A stretch of DNA of 64,000 bases. It comes from Ktedonobacteria bacterium brp13 (GTDB lineage: Bacteria; Chloroflexota; Ktedonobacteria; Ktedonobacterales; Ktedonobacteraceae). Positions 34,532 through 42,840 of the stretch are shown here, in pieces. The notes under the pieces are model-generated. The model was given only the letters and a program-made list of their open reading frames with translations. It made no database searches and was not told the DNA's origin. The stretch spans positions 6,737,485-6,801,484 of the forward strand of contig AP024096.1 of NCBI GenBank assembly GCA_015099395.1, written 5' to 3'. The number at the start of each line of letters is the position of its first letter. The first letter of the stretch is position 1. Position numbers and translations under genes: made by a program.

Positions 34532-35776
34532 ATGAGGACTGCCCCAGGCGATATATTTGTAGATAAACGCGGGCATCGCTACCGCCGTATGAGCCTAGAG
34601 CAACGTACGGAGTTACGTAAGAGCTACATTGCGAATGTCCCCAGATGGCGTCATCCATCGGTTGGCTATTTTATGGCGCTACCGATGGTTGGAACACTCG
34701 TCCTTTGTACAATGTATTTCCTACAAATAGTAGGACGTTTCTTATTTTCGAGTACATTGTATATACTGGCAGTGCTTTTTGTCGCTCTACTCTGGGGCGT
34801 TGGGCCTGCCATGCTTGCGATTGTGTTCAGTGCGCTGGCACTTACCCACTTTTTTATTTTTCCATTGGAAACATGGTATACGATAAAGCTAGAGAATTGG
34901 CCAGATTTGTTACAGCTATTACCGTTTATTATTTCCTGTTTAATTATTACGCTGATGACATCGCAACGTGAACGGGCACGTTTGCTGGCCCTGGCCGCCG
35001 AGCAAGAGGCACAGTTGTATGCCGCAGAGCTTGAAGAGACAAACCAGCGTCTTGAGGATGCGAACCAGATGAAGGATCGTTTTCTTTCGATCGCCTCGCA
35101 TGAATTGAAGACGCCGATCACTACGATTCGTGGGCAAGCACAATTGATGCTCAGGCGGATTGCAAAGAAATCGACAGATAATCTCGACGGTGTTGAGACG
35201 ACCCTGGAGCGCATTAACGAGCAGACTGGTCGCCTGACAATGCTCATCGACGAACTCCTCGATGTCAGTAGCATGCGTGCGGGTAAGGCGCATCTAAACC
35301 TGCGCTCCTGTGATGTTTGTGAGCTCTGCCGTGAGGTGATCGAAGACCAGCGGCTCTTAAGCAATCGTAAGATAGCACTGACGGTCCCTGAAGATCCGCT
35401 AACCATACAAGTTGATGTTGATCGTCTCTCGCAGGTGCTCTCGAACCTTGTGAGCAATGCCATCAAGTATTCACCTGAGCATAGTGCTATTGAGGTCAGT
35501 GTGAAGCAAGAGGAGCAGCATATACACATCAGTGTGCAGGATCATGGGCATGGTATCCCAAAAGATCAGCAGGAGCACATCTTCGATACTTTTTATCGTA
35601 CGCCAGATGCTCAATCTTCAGCCAAGCGTGGTCTCGGCCTCGGCTTAGCGATCACCAAAGATATTGTTGAGCGCCACAATGGTCGTATCTGGGTTGAGTC
35701 TGAGCAGGGGAAAGGGAGCATCTTTAACGTCGAGCTTCCTCTCGTCGCGCAAGAGAGCTCAGCAATAACATCGTAG
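34532..35776 (+). CDS. Sensor histidine kinase with DUF4118-like membrane domain
   Basis: 414 aa. The N-terminal cytoplasmic part (about 1-45) is followed by closely packed membrane helices (VGYFMALPMVGTLVLCTMYF, LYILAVLFVALLWGVGPAML, IVFSALALTHFFIF, LLQLLPFIISCLIITLM), like the KdpD-type DUF4118 domain. A coiled segment (AEQEAQLYAAELEETNQRLE) leads to the dimerisation domain with phospho-acceptor His in FLSIASHELKTPI. The ATPase domain has the N box (NLVSNAIKYSPE), DHGHGIP and GLGLGLAITKDIVERHNGR. No response regulator is adjacent, so it is an orphan. ATG 34532 follows AAGG; upstream frame codons lack a site. The stimulus is unknown. Confidence 0.9.
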   Translation: MRTAPGDIFVDKRGHRYRRMSLEQRTELRKSYIANVPRWRHPSVGYFMALPMVGTLVLCTMYFLQIVGRFLFSSTLYILAVLFVALLWGVGPAMLAIVFSALALTHFFIFPLETWYTIKLENWPDLLQLLPFIISCLIITLMTSQRERARLLALAAEQEAQLYAAELEETNQRLEDANQMKDRFLSIASHELKTPITTIRGQAQLMLRRIAKKSTDNLDGVETTLERINEQTGRLTMLIDELLDVSSMRAGKAHLNLRSCDVCELCREVIEDQRLLSNRKIALTVPEDPLTIQVDVDRLSQVLSNLVSNAIKYSPEHSAIEVSVKQEEQHIHISVQDHGHGIPKDQQEHIFDTFYRTPDAQSSAKRGLGLGLAITKDIVERHNGRIWVESEQGKGSIFNVELPLVAQESSAITS

Positions 35777-35807
35777 GTATCCGTAAGTACAGGAGGGGAA
35801 AAGGCAT

Positions 35808-35840
35808 AAAAAAAGCGCTTCCCCAATGAAGAAGCGCTTG
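35808..35840 (-). terminator. Rho-independent terminator of the tRNA pair
   Basis: On the minus strand AAGCGCTTC and GAAGCGCTT pair across a short loop and are followed by a run of seven T. It lies directly 3' of the tRNA-Trp gene. Confidence 0.9.
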
Positions 35841-35843
35841 AGG

Positions 35844-35917
35844 CAGGGGAGACAGGAGTCGAACCTGCCAGGGGATCGTTTTGGAGACGATTGCCTCAAC
35901 CGCTCGGCATCTCCCCT
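35844..35917 (-). tRNA. tRNA-Trp (CCA anticodon)
   Basis: 74 nt including the discriminator. Acceptor stem AGGGGAG/CTCCCCT with G as discriminator, anticodon stem ATCGT/ACGAT around loop CTCCAAA (anticodon CCA), T-loop TTCGACT. The 3' CCA is not encoded (CCT follows). The D-arm GCC..GGC has only three pairs and reads like a Ser/Leu-type arm, but the short variable region excludes class II, so Trp is preferred. Confidence 0.88.
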
Positions 35918-35959
35918 ACATTACGTATTCATGCACTGCCAAGTACACATGAATACAAG

Positions 35960-36046
35960 CGGAGAGGGAGAGATTCGAACTCTCGGAAGGGTTACCCCTT
36001 CAGCGGTTTAGCAAACCGCCGCACTAGGCCACTATGCGACCTCTCC
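35960..36046 (-). tRNA. tRNA-Ser (GCT anticodon)
   Basis: 87 nt including the discriminator. Acceptor GGAGAGG/CCTCTCC, anticodon stem GCGGT/ACCGC with loop TTGCTAA (anticodon GCT), a long variable arm (GAAGGGGTAACCCTTC) typical of class II tRNA, and T-arm GAGAG-TTCGAAT-CTCTC. CCA is not encoded. It is 42 bp upstream of the tRNA-Trp gene and probably co-transcribed with it. Confidence 0.93.
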
Positions 36047-36325
36047 GTGCTGGTTTCCCATGCCAATTCAGCTTCAACGTTCTTCACGTTTCATCAACTG
36101 AATCGCCGCACTCAGAGGGGTTAACCGCTGCGTGCAAAGAGAATATACCATACCACAACCCATCTGTCAACACCTTTTCTGGGTAAAATAAAAGAGAGTC
36201 AGCACCCCACAGGATACCGACCTCTCATGACTGACTGACTATGTAATCTCCTCGGCTATCAGTTTTAATAGGGCATGGAAGTCAGGCTTGTTGAACTCCA
36301 AATGCAGTGAACTCCCACTGAGTCT

Positions 36326-36751
36326 TCAGCTCAATGGGAGTTCGCTGTCTTCGTCGTGGTAATATGCAACCAGACCCATTAAAACCTGCCTTACTAATAC
36401 AATTGCAAGTCGTTTGCGCTCGGGTGTAAGGTGATGGAATAATCGCTGAAAGTTCGATACTGCCGCTGTTTCCTCTGGTTGCATATCTAATGTATGTTCC
36501 AGGAAGCCGAGGGCATTGGAAACTTGATTTGGCATGATCCCGTAGTACTGACAGATCTTCAACATGTCTAGCAGGTTAAAGGATGGATAGGTTGCACGCT
36601 CTATACTGGAGATCCATGTCTGTTTCAGTCCCGTCTCTTCTGCCACTGTGGACTGGCTTTTCCCAAGATCTTCCCGCGCCTTTATAAATAGGTCTTGAAA
36701 GTTTTTAAGTTGCTCCGGCGTGAACTCGTATTCTTGCTCTACCTTTGGCAT
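36326..36751 (-). CDS. XRE-family helix-turn-helix regulator
   Basis: 141 aa. The HTH_3 domain is at about 12-70 (NFQDLFIKAREDLGKSQSTV, AEETGLKQTWISSIERATYP, LLDMLKICQYYGI), with a C-terminal helical extension (residues 85-141) of unknown role, perhaps dimerisation. The ATG is preceded by GAAGGAGAATG. Two palindromes upstream (36788-36827) may be its operators. A 14-bp-arm hairpin, GAACTCCCA..TGGGAGTTC (36309-36343), contains the stop codon. No target gene is evident; the neighbours are tRNA genes and menE. Confidence 0.8.
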   Translation of the reverse strand: MPKVEQEYEFTPEQLKNFQDLFIKAREDLGKSQSTVAEETGLKQTWISSIERATYPSFNLLDMLKICQYYGIMPNQVSNALGFLEHTLDMQPEETAAVSNFQRLFHHLTPERKRLAIVLVRQVLMGLVAYYHDEDSELPLS

Positions 36752-36787
36752 GAATCATTCTCCTTCTCAGATTATTGATTCATTACT

Positions 36788-36827
36788 GTTACATCAGTAA
36801 CCTAACAGATTGACGATAGCTCGTCAA
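36788..36827 (-). promoter_or_regulatory. Putative XRE promoter and operator palindromes
   Basis: GTTAC-ATCA-GTAAC at 36788-36801 and TTGACGA-TAGC-TCGTCAA at 36810-36827. On the minus strand TTGACG followed 17 bases later by TAGGTT makes a reasonable promoter that both palindromes flank. Confidence 0.45.
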
Positions 36828-36914
36828 GGCATATTGTACATGATACAGCTAAATATGCCAAAAGTGTTCGAATTACTGCCCCAAATTGTCTAGAACAGAT
36901 TCTGCTTTCCTGAC

Positions 36915-38453
36915 TTATCTGTTCTCTGGCAATAATGTGTGCAGTTCACGACGTAAAAGCTTGCCAGAAGAGTTACGAGGGAGCTGTGCGACACTATAGA
37001 TGTGCTGTGGCAGCTTGAAACGTGCGAGGTGGCGGGCTGCGTGTGCGAGTAGCTCTTGCTCTGTAACCGTACTATCGGCTGTGAGGTGTACAAAGGCGAT
37101 GGGGATCTGACCCCATGTGGGCTCGTCACGTCCGCAGACGCCAGCCTCTACGACGGCGTGATGGGCGAGTAGGACGGCCTCGATCTCTGCCGGGTAGATG
37201 TTCTCGCCACCGGAGATGATCAGGTCGCTACGGCGGTCCAGTACATAGAGATAGCCATCGGCATCCAGGTAGCCAATGTCGCCGGTTGAGAGCCAGCCAT
37301 CATGGATTGTGGCTGCCGTCGCGTCCGGGCGGTGATCGTAGCTGCTGGTAATCGTGGGACCCTTCAGGCAGATGGTACCTGGCTCACCTGGTGCGGCTAG
37401 CGTATCGTCGTTTATGATACGTAGCTGTACCGGCATGAGGGGACGCCCGGCCGAACCTAGTTTGCGTAGTGCGTCGGCTGGAGAGAGCGTGGCGGCCTGC
37501 GAGCAGGATTCGGTCAAGCCATAGCTCTGCATGACAGGGATGTCGCGCCTGGCACAATCTTCGAGTAGGGGCTGTGGTGCCGGGCCTCCACCCAACAGGA
37601 CGCAGCGCAATGCCGCTGGATAGCGTCCCTGTCCAGGTATACCCTGCTCTTTATCAAGGGCGGCAAGCATACGTTGGAGCATAATCGCGACGACCGAGAT
37701 GATAGTCACTCGCTCTTCGCGAATCGCTGTGTTGACCGCTTCAGCATCAAACTTCTCGTGCAGACTGATATGGATACCATAGATAACGTTCTTCATCAGG
37801 ATCGAGAGGCCGCCAATATGGAAGAGCGGCATACAGGCCAGCCAGCAATCGTCTGGATTGTGACCGAGGTTGAGGGCCGAGCCGATGGCGTTCCACCATT
37901 GCATGCCATAGGTAATTACGACGCCTTTCGGTTTACCGGTCGTGCCGGAGGTATACATGATCGATTGGGTGGCGTCGAGCGTGATCTGTTCGCTCAGTGC
38001 GACCTCTGTAGGTGCTATTCCGGATAGCGTAACGGTAGTGGTGGTGGTGTCGAGTCCGATCGCGACATGCGGAAGGGTAGCAAGTGAGGTGGTGAGCGCA
38101 TGGGCTCGTTCTGCGTTCTGGGCATCGTGGATCAAAAGGCTGGCATTGACATCCTGGACGAGCCAACTCTGCTCTTCTGTGGTCAGGCGGAGATTGAGAG
38201 GGACCAGGATCGCTTCTATGCGCATCAGTGCATGGACGCAGACGACATAGGGGAGTCCACTCCCGGTGAGTACCGCTATTCTGCTGCCTGCGTGCACACC
38301 CAGGGTGGCTAACTGAAAAGCCAGCAGGGTGGCCTGTTGATCCAGCTGTGCGAAGGTCAGGGTACGTCCCTCGCAGCTGATAGCTGGTCGTGTTGGTATA
38401 TTTTCTGCACTACGTTTAAGCCAGTTCGGTAATAGTTGCTCTGATGAATTCAC
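36915..38453 (-). CDS. menE: o-Succinylbenzoate-CoA ligase
   Basis: 512 aa ANL-superfamily adenylating enzyme that activates o-succinylbenzoate to its CoA thioester in menaquinone synthesis. Motifs: P-loop-like SIMYTSGTTGKPKGVVIT, YGLTESCSQ, GWLSTGDIGYLDADGYLYVLDR and the C-terminal catalytic Lys in NSSGKLLRREL. Motifs alone would allow other acyl-CoA ligases; the menC gene 75 bp upstream on the same strand and the other men genes nearby support MenE. Slightly longer than typical MenE (about 450-490 aa). Confidence 0.88.
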   Translation of the reverse strand: MNSSEQLLPNWLKRSAENIPTRPAISCEGRTLTFAQLDQQATLLAFQLATLGVHAGSRIAVLTGSGLPYVVCVHALMRIEAILVPLNLRLTTEEQSWLVQDVNASLLIHDAQNAERAHALTTSLATLPHVAIGLDTTTTTVTLSGIAPTEVALSEQITLDATQSIMYTSGTTGKPKGVVITYGMQWWNAIGSALNLGHNPDDCWLACMPLFHIGGLSILMKNVIYGIHISLHEKFDAEAVNTAIREERVTIISVVAIMLQRMLAALDKEQGIPGQGRYPAALRCVLLGGGPAPQPLLEDCARRDIPVMQSYGLTESCSQAATLSPADALRKLGSAGRPLMPVQLRIINDDTLAAPGEPGTICLKGPTITSSYDHRPDATAATIHDGWLSTGDIGYLDADGYLYVLDRRSDLIISGGENIYPAEIEAVLLAHHAVVEAGVCGRDEPTWGQIPIAFVHLTADSTVTEQELLAHAARHLARFKLPQHIYSVAQLPRNSSGKLLRRELHTLLPENR

Positions 38454-38527
38454 GCGCTCAACCTCATTATGTGTACTTTGTTTATTTGTAACGTGTCGAT
38501 CTACTATTCTATGTTGAATATACTGTT

Positions 38528-39733
38528 TTATTGACTATACCGTGCCAGGGCCGCTCTATCCAGTTGCACTCCCAGTCCTGGTCTGGTCGGGAAGGACAGC
38601 ATGCCCTGCTCTACATGTAGAGGCTCGCTGATCAAGTCGTCTGCAAGCATATTGAGTGTTGCCAGACCACATGCCAGTGTAACCTCGGGCGAGGCGGCTG
38701 CGAGATGGAGTGCGCCAGTGATGCCGATGCCGGTGTCGATGCTACTGGTAATGATGCATGGGATATTGTATGTGGCGGCGTCTTGAATAATCTGTCGTCC
38801 GCTACGGAGACCACCTGCCAGTTGTGGCTTAATGATCAGGATATCTGCAGCCTGTGCTGCCAGTACATGCTGTGCGCTTGCAACGTCGCTGATCGCCTCG
38901 TCGGCTGCGATTGGCACCGCGACGCGCTCACGTAGACGCCGCATCTCTGTTAGTTGTTCTCGTGGGAGTGGCTGCTCGACATATTGTAGCTTATAGTCCT
39001 CGCAGCGAGTTAACAGTGTGCAGGCCTGCTCAAAATCGAGTGCTTCATTCGCATCCAGGCGTAGTTGTACGGCTGGTCCAACGGCTGCGCGTACCGCTTT
39101 TATACGCTCAACCTCCTGCTCAAGATGTGCAGTGGTGCCGATCTTGAGCTTGAGACAGTGAAAGCCTTGCTGGACAGCTAGCTGTGCCTGCGTCACGGTA
39201 TCGGCGAGCGTACGCGCTCCAATGACAGCATTGACAGGAATATGCAGCCTGGACTCGTGAAGAGAACCAGCAGTGTGGTTCTCTGCCGAGGAGAGCCGTG
39301 TGAGCAGAACACTCAGAGGTTCTGCGCTCTGTTGCCCGAGTATATCGAGCAATGCTGTCTCCAGAGCATAGCTGGCAGTAGGTGGTAGTCTGCCTGCTTG
39401 TCCGTAGACGTATTGCAGGGCCGTTGACACTGTAAGAGAGGGAAGGTGCTGCGCGAGTCGTGTCAGATGTGTAATGACATGTTTGACCGTGTCATCCTGT
39501 GTACGCGTAAAGTTGGGTAGCGGAGCGCTCTCACCGATACCGACCAGACCCGTGTCTGTATGGATCTCGATGATGACGCCTTCACGCATACCCAGCGCCT
39601 CGTGGGCACTGGTAAACGTCGCATGCAGTGGTACACGATAGTGGTGCCACCGTATACTTGCGATGCTCCCCTGATCCGTGGCTGTCAGCTGTTCTGAGCT
39701 CATATTAGCTAAATGCTGTCCATAAAAGTCCAT
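38528..39733 (-). CDS. menC: o-Succinylbenzoate synthase
   Basis: 401 aa enolase-superfamily enzyme dehydrating SHCHC to o-succinylbenzoate. The barrel residues are visible: Lys in CLKLKIGTT, Asp in LRLDANEAL, Glu in QYVEQPLP, Asp/Glu in IAADEAISD and Lys in ILIIKPQLAGG. The same fold also serves N-acylamino acid racemases and dipeptide epimerases; linkage to menE makes MenC most likely. Start uncertain: the ATG at 39733 and an internal ATG at 39703 both lack a good ribosome-binding site. It leads a menC-menE transcript separated from the other men genes by about 3 kb. Confidence 0.87.
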   Translation of the reverse strand: MDFYGQHLANMSSEQLTATDQGSIASIRWHHYRVPLHATFTSAHEALGMREGVIIEIHTDTGLVGIGESAPLPNFTRTQDDTVKHVITHLTRLAQHLPSLTVSTALQYVYGQAGRLPPTASYALETALLDILGQQSAEPLSVLLTRLSSAENHTAGSLHESRLHIPVNAVIGARTLADTVTQAQLAVQQGFHCLKLKIGTTAHLEQEVERIKAVRAAVGPAVQLRLDANEALDFEQACTLLTRCEDYKLQYVEQPLPREQLTEMRRLRERVAVPIAADEAISDVASAQHVLAAQAADILIIKPQLAGGLRSGRQIIQDAATYNIPCIITSSIDTGIGITGALHLAAASPEVTLACGLATLNMLADDLISEPLHVEQGMLSFPTRPGLGVQLDRAALARYSQ

Positions 39734-40130
39734 CTGTATTCTTAACCGTTCGATAATTATCCTGTTAATTTTACTGTCGATCCCTCATGTATTTAAGCAC
39801 GAATTGAAGGCTTCTCGCAATCTTTCTATGCCAAATCTTTGTATGAAGCTGGAGCGTCTGCCCCTCTCAATTGTTTCGCTCCTAAAACACTCCTAATCGG
39901 AATGTTGGTTTTGCTGAAGTGGCAAAGTGGATGGGCTGAGGATTGGATTTGAGTGTGACGTTTTCGGGACGTAGAGTTGGCGTCGATAGGAATGTTGGCT
40001 TGCGAGTGCTTCTGTCCCCAGATCCAGAGCGGTGGCCAGATGGATGCTGCCGGAAGGGCTTCTCTCGCGAAAAAAGTAGCCATCAACATACTGATGGCTA
40101 CTCATCTGAGGGTGAGAAGGGAAGTATAGG
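39734..40130. other. Intergenic region with minus-strand terminator
   Basis: About 400 bp. GTAGCCATCA (40076-40085) pairs perfectly with TGATGGCTAC (40092-40101), and on the minus strand six T follow (40070-40075), a textbook terminator for the lipoprotein gene. To its left, GGAATGTTGG occurs twice (about 39899 and 39979). No gene is supported here. Confidence 0.7.
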
Positions 40131-40676
40131 CTACTGGACACTCTGCTTAAACGCATCCTCGTACTCTTTTGCTTGCGTCGGGGTGAGCTGGCTGGATACA
40201 CGTAGAATGGCAGGACCGCTTATGTACTCATACTCGGCAAACATGGCAGCACCGCTCGTGGAGATGGCCTGGATATACTTGAAACGTTTTTGTGCATCGG
40301 TTGCATTCGCACACACCTCTATGCTTCCACCATCGCTTACCGCGATATTTGCGCCTGTGTTGGTATCCTGAGCATGGACGCGGGTGTCCTTCCACACAGA
40401 TTTACTGATATATTGTCCAGGACGACCCAGCAAGTGGTTGAGATCGTTGGTCTCGTTGTACGTGAAAGTTTCCCCGATCGGCAAACCTTTTGACTTGAGC
40501 ACGTTCATGATTTGTGTGGCAGTCAGCGGGGTTGGAGTCGGTGTCGCTGTTGGCGCTGCCTTTGTTGCTGCGGGTGTAGATGATTGTTGGGTTGTTTGAG
40601 GGGTACTCCCACATGCAGTGGCGCAGAGGCAAAGAAGAACGAAGAGACCACAGAGTAATGTTCCTTTTGTTTTCAT
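40131..40676 (-). CDS. Putative lipoprotein of unknown function
   Basis: 181 aa. Signal peptide MKTKGTLLCGLFVLLCLCAT followed by a lipobox-like ATAC-GS, so a diacylglyceryl-cysteine is expected after cleavage. A Thr/Pro/Ala-rich spacer (about 25-50) then a globular domain: ATQIMNVLKSKGLPIGE, GRPGQYISKSVWKDTR and VSDGGSIEVCANATDAQKRF. The last part resembles small extracellular proteins seen repeatedly in Ktedonobacteria and Actinobacteria, but I cannot name the family. It ends in a strong terminator. It is part of the accessory DNA between menC and menB. Confidence 0.75.
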   Translation of the reverse strand: MKTKGTLLCGLFVLLCLCATACGSTPQTTQQSSTPAATKAAPTATPTPTPLTATQIMNVLKSKGLPIGETFTYNETNDLNHLLGRPGQYISKSVWKDTRVHAQDTNTGANIAVSDGGSIEVCANATDAQKRFKYIQAISTSGAAMFAEYEYISGPAILRVSSQLTPTQAKEYEDAFKQSVQ

Positions 40677-40777
40677 TATGCTTTTTAAACCTTTCGTATT
40701 TACATATATATTAGCTCAAAGCTCATGTATATATACTCTCTGTTCTCGTTTTTGTCAATACAAGTCTCCTATGAAAA

Positions 40778-40893
40778 CAGGGCTTGTAAATTATTGCTGA
40801 GAGACAAAGGCTCCAAAAAAGGATAAGATAGAAAAACCAAATCCATATCTTTTCCAAAAGGAGCCTTCTCTCAGCAATAATTCACAAGCCCTG
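40778..40893. mobile_element. MITE-like element with 27-bp terminal inverted repeats
   Basis: The left end starts CAGGGCTTGTAAATTATTGC and continues TGAGAGA; the right end (40867-40893) is its complement with one mismatch in 27. Between them lie 62 bp that again pair in part (GGCTCC/GGAGCC). Total 116 bp with no coding capacity. The CAGGG start is typical of transposon ends. No target-site duplication is obvious. It could be a deleted insertion sequence or a MITE mobilised in trans. Confidence 0.7.
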
Positions 40894-41308
40894 CTAGGGT
40901 CCTTGTTAGATGGAGGTGCTTATGGCAAGTTCTGTTTTCGCCTGTGAAACCATCTCATAGGCACATAGAAGAGGAAGAAAGAACTGAGCGTCACCAGGAT
41001 AACTAGACAGATTCCACCAGTTTAAAGTTTGTATTTACAATCAAGTACCAAAACTGCCTCCATTGGTTCCCAAGTAAGTTTTTCGCTTGCTTTTTCATCG
41101 GTCTTGACTCATTTCACAGAACGTCTTATTACGTTCTGGCAAGACTTGTTAGTCTAAACAAGAATTTCTCGCTGAACTTCTCAAAGGGGTTCAGAAAGGT
41201 CCTGTTTATCTAAACGTCAGTAACAACGTCAATTTATATTTTCATTCATAAAATCATCGATAAAAGTAGTGACGGCTGAATTCACTTATGTTATAATCAA
41301 TAAACTTG
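40894..41308. other. Non-coding accessory DNA
   Basis: About 415 bp with no supported gene. GAACGTCTTATTACGTTC (around 41119) forms a small hairpin. The stretch may hold remnants of insertion-sequence DNA next to the MITE, but no recognisable protein similarity remains. Confidence 0.35.
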
Positions 41309-41328
41309 AATAGGATTATAATCCTATT
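41309..41328. promoter_or_regulatory. Perfect 20-bp palindrome containing a TATAAT box
   Basis: AATAGGATTATAATCCTATT is identical to its own reverse complement and encloses TATAAT. It lies about 50 bp upstream of the small membrane protein gene, so it may be an operator overlapping a promoter. No convincing -35 box was found. Confidence 0.45.
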
Positions 41329-41376
41329 GCAAATGTGATACACTTTTTTAAATATGGACAACGCCACGGATGATTT

Positions 41377-41688
41377 ATGGAAAAAGCTCGTATTCGCCTT
41401 TTTTAACTTATTGGATTTGTTTTAGAGATTATTGGTGGTATTGTCTTAGGCGTGGGAAGTAAAAGTGGCGGTGCGCTTACAGTCATTGGTGGCCTCCTGG
41501 TATTTATTGGAGGCATTCTTGTTCTTATCGCCTGGATCGGCGCACTGATCAAAACAGCCAAACTGGGCCGCTGGGGTTGGTTCGTCTGTTTGATCATTTT
41601 TTCTGGTATCACGCTGCTTATCTACATCTTCTGGGGTCCTACAACCCCTAAGAATCAAATTGCGCAGGACCCATCCTACAAGAACTAG
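41377..41688 (+). pseudogene. Small membrane protein with in-frame stop near the N-terminus
   Basis: ATG at 41377 reads MEKARIRLF, then TAA at 41404-41406, then continues in the same frame LIGFVLEIIGGIVLGVGSKS through ALTVIGGLLVFIGGILVLIAW and FVCLIIFSGITLLIYIF to a stop at 41688. The sequence after the stop is the natural continuation of a first membrane helix, so the gene looks broken by one codon. A shortened product could still start at GTG 41452 (78 aa, two helices). The stop could also be a recent mutation, a sequencing error, or the gene may truly start inside. Function unknown. Confidence 0.55.
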
Positions 41689-41732
41689 TTTAAATGTATA
41701 ATGCAGCAAATTTTAGAAAAGTGAGTGTAGTT

Positions 41733-42344
41733 ATGACGCTATTATGGAAACCTGTGACGCAACGTCTCTTCCTTTCAGTGAGCACGTTGCTTTTCATAGT
41801 GCTGTTGGCCGCGTGTAGCAGTCTGGGTGGCACCGCCAGTTCTCCGACATCAACACCGATTCCATCGCCCACACCAGCTTTGACAATGTTTACGGGTAAG
41901 GGTTATACGATCAGTTATCCCAAGGACTGGACAAAATCAACGACTTTAGGCCAGGATAGCTTTCAGGATTCTCAGGCTGCGAACGCTCTGGGCATCTTGA
42001 TCGTTGCCAATCCCGGCGGTGTTGCGAAACCGAGCACTGTACTTGATGGGTCGCTTGTAGGTGCCGTGAAAGGTGCAAACATGACCAATACCTCCCCGGC
42101 GAATCTGCCCGCCTCAGTATCCCTGGCCGGCGAGACCTGGATACAGAAAGGGACAACTGGCACAGTTAGCAAAGGCGGGGCGAGTGCACCGTTTGAAGTT
42201 GTGGTTCTCGCGACAAATCACCCGGCAAAGACCCCGCAGACCAGGGTCTTTGAGTTTATATATGCTGGCCCGGTGGCGGGTTCTACCATGCTCGATGCGC
42301 CAATTTTCCAGGCCATGCTTGCATCGTTCAAATTTACCTCGTAA
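41733..42344 (+). CDS. Putative lipoprotein, PsbP/LpqN-like fold possible
   Basis: 203 aa from ATG 41733. N-terminal signal FLSVSTLLFIVLLAACSS with a clear lipobox (LLAAC), then a Ser/Thr/Pro linker. The globular part begins FTGKGYTISYPKDWTKS and continues ILIVANPGG, FEVVVLATNHPAKTP, RVFEFIYAGP and APIFQAMLASFKF. The YPKDW start and a late FxxxxxSF segment recall PsbP-like and LpqN-like secreted domains, an inference from pattern only. It lies 45 bp after the small membrane protein gene on the same strand. Confidence 0.72.
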   Translation: MTLLWKPVTQRLFLSVSTLLFIVLLAACSSLGGTASSPTSTPIPSPTPALTMFTGKGYTISYPKDWTKSTTLGQDSFQDSQAANALGILIVANPGGVAKPSTVLDGSLVGAVKGANMTNTSPANLPASVSLAGETWIQKGTTGTVSKGGASAPFEVVVLATNHPAKTPQTRVFEFIYAGPVAGSTMLDAPIFQAMLASFKFTS

Positions 42345-42524
42345 GACTCTTCTATCTGCTATATTCCTTTTAGCATAAAGTAGCTCGCTGTGTAAATCCA
42401 GGATGAGTTACAGGGAACGAGCCTCTCAGGCGAAACAACGAAAAGAAAAACGCTCTTTTTGTTGCACCTGGGAGGTTTTTGATGTCCTCTCAATGCAAGT
42501 CCGAGCAGGCGAATTTATCTGAGA

Positions 42525-42764
42525 GACGTTCTTTCTGGATAGATCCTGGTTTTTCTATCCTGGGCCGATTTGGCAGTCTCTGGTCCCGGTCTGGATGATA
42601 AGCCGGAGAACTACTTTACCATGACTTATACATTGGAGGAGCTCAATGGTAAAACGACGCTGACTATTATCCAGGACGACCCTAGAGAGCAGCAGCCACA
42701 AGAACAGCCTGAAGAGAGCGAAAATAGTGTATTGGCTGGCCTGAAAAAGTTGGTTGAGGGGTGA
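42525..42764 (+). pseudogene. C-terminal remnant of an SRPBCC (AHSA1-like) protein
   Basis: The readable part, VSGPGLDDKPENYFTMTYTL followed by EELNGKTTLTIIQDD and ENSVLAGLKKLVEG, matches the last third of AHSA1/START-like ligand-binding proteins. The N-terminal two thirds are missing; only weak coding character (FLSWADL) extends upstream. A TTG at 42570 could start a 64-aa peptide, but a truncated SRPBCC barrel would not fold. Considered a decaying gene. Confidence 0.6.
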
Positions 42765-42770
42765 AGATAA

Positions 42771-42811
42771 ACGCTAGTGTCACTGACATGTCGTGCCAGT
42801 GACGCTAGCGT
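42771..42811. terminator. Hairpin between SRPBCC remnant and menB
   Basis: ACGCTAGTGTCACTG (42771-42785) pairs with CAGTGACGCTAGCGT (42797-42811), with 14 Watson-Crick pairs and one G-T over an 11-nt loop. Located just 3' of menB on the minus strand; it can end transcription from both sides although no long T-run is present. Confidence 0.65.
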
Positions 42812-42840
42812 AGATGGTGGTTCTGGTAGCTATGTTGTTG

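Noticed and set aside
40074..40101. Mobile-element end next to the lipoprotein gene
   Set aside because: A perfect stem followed by a T-run on the lipoprotein strand is explained by a simple terminator.
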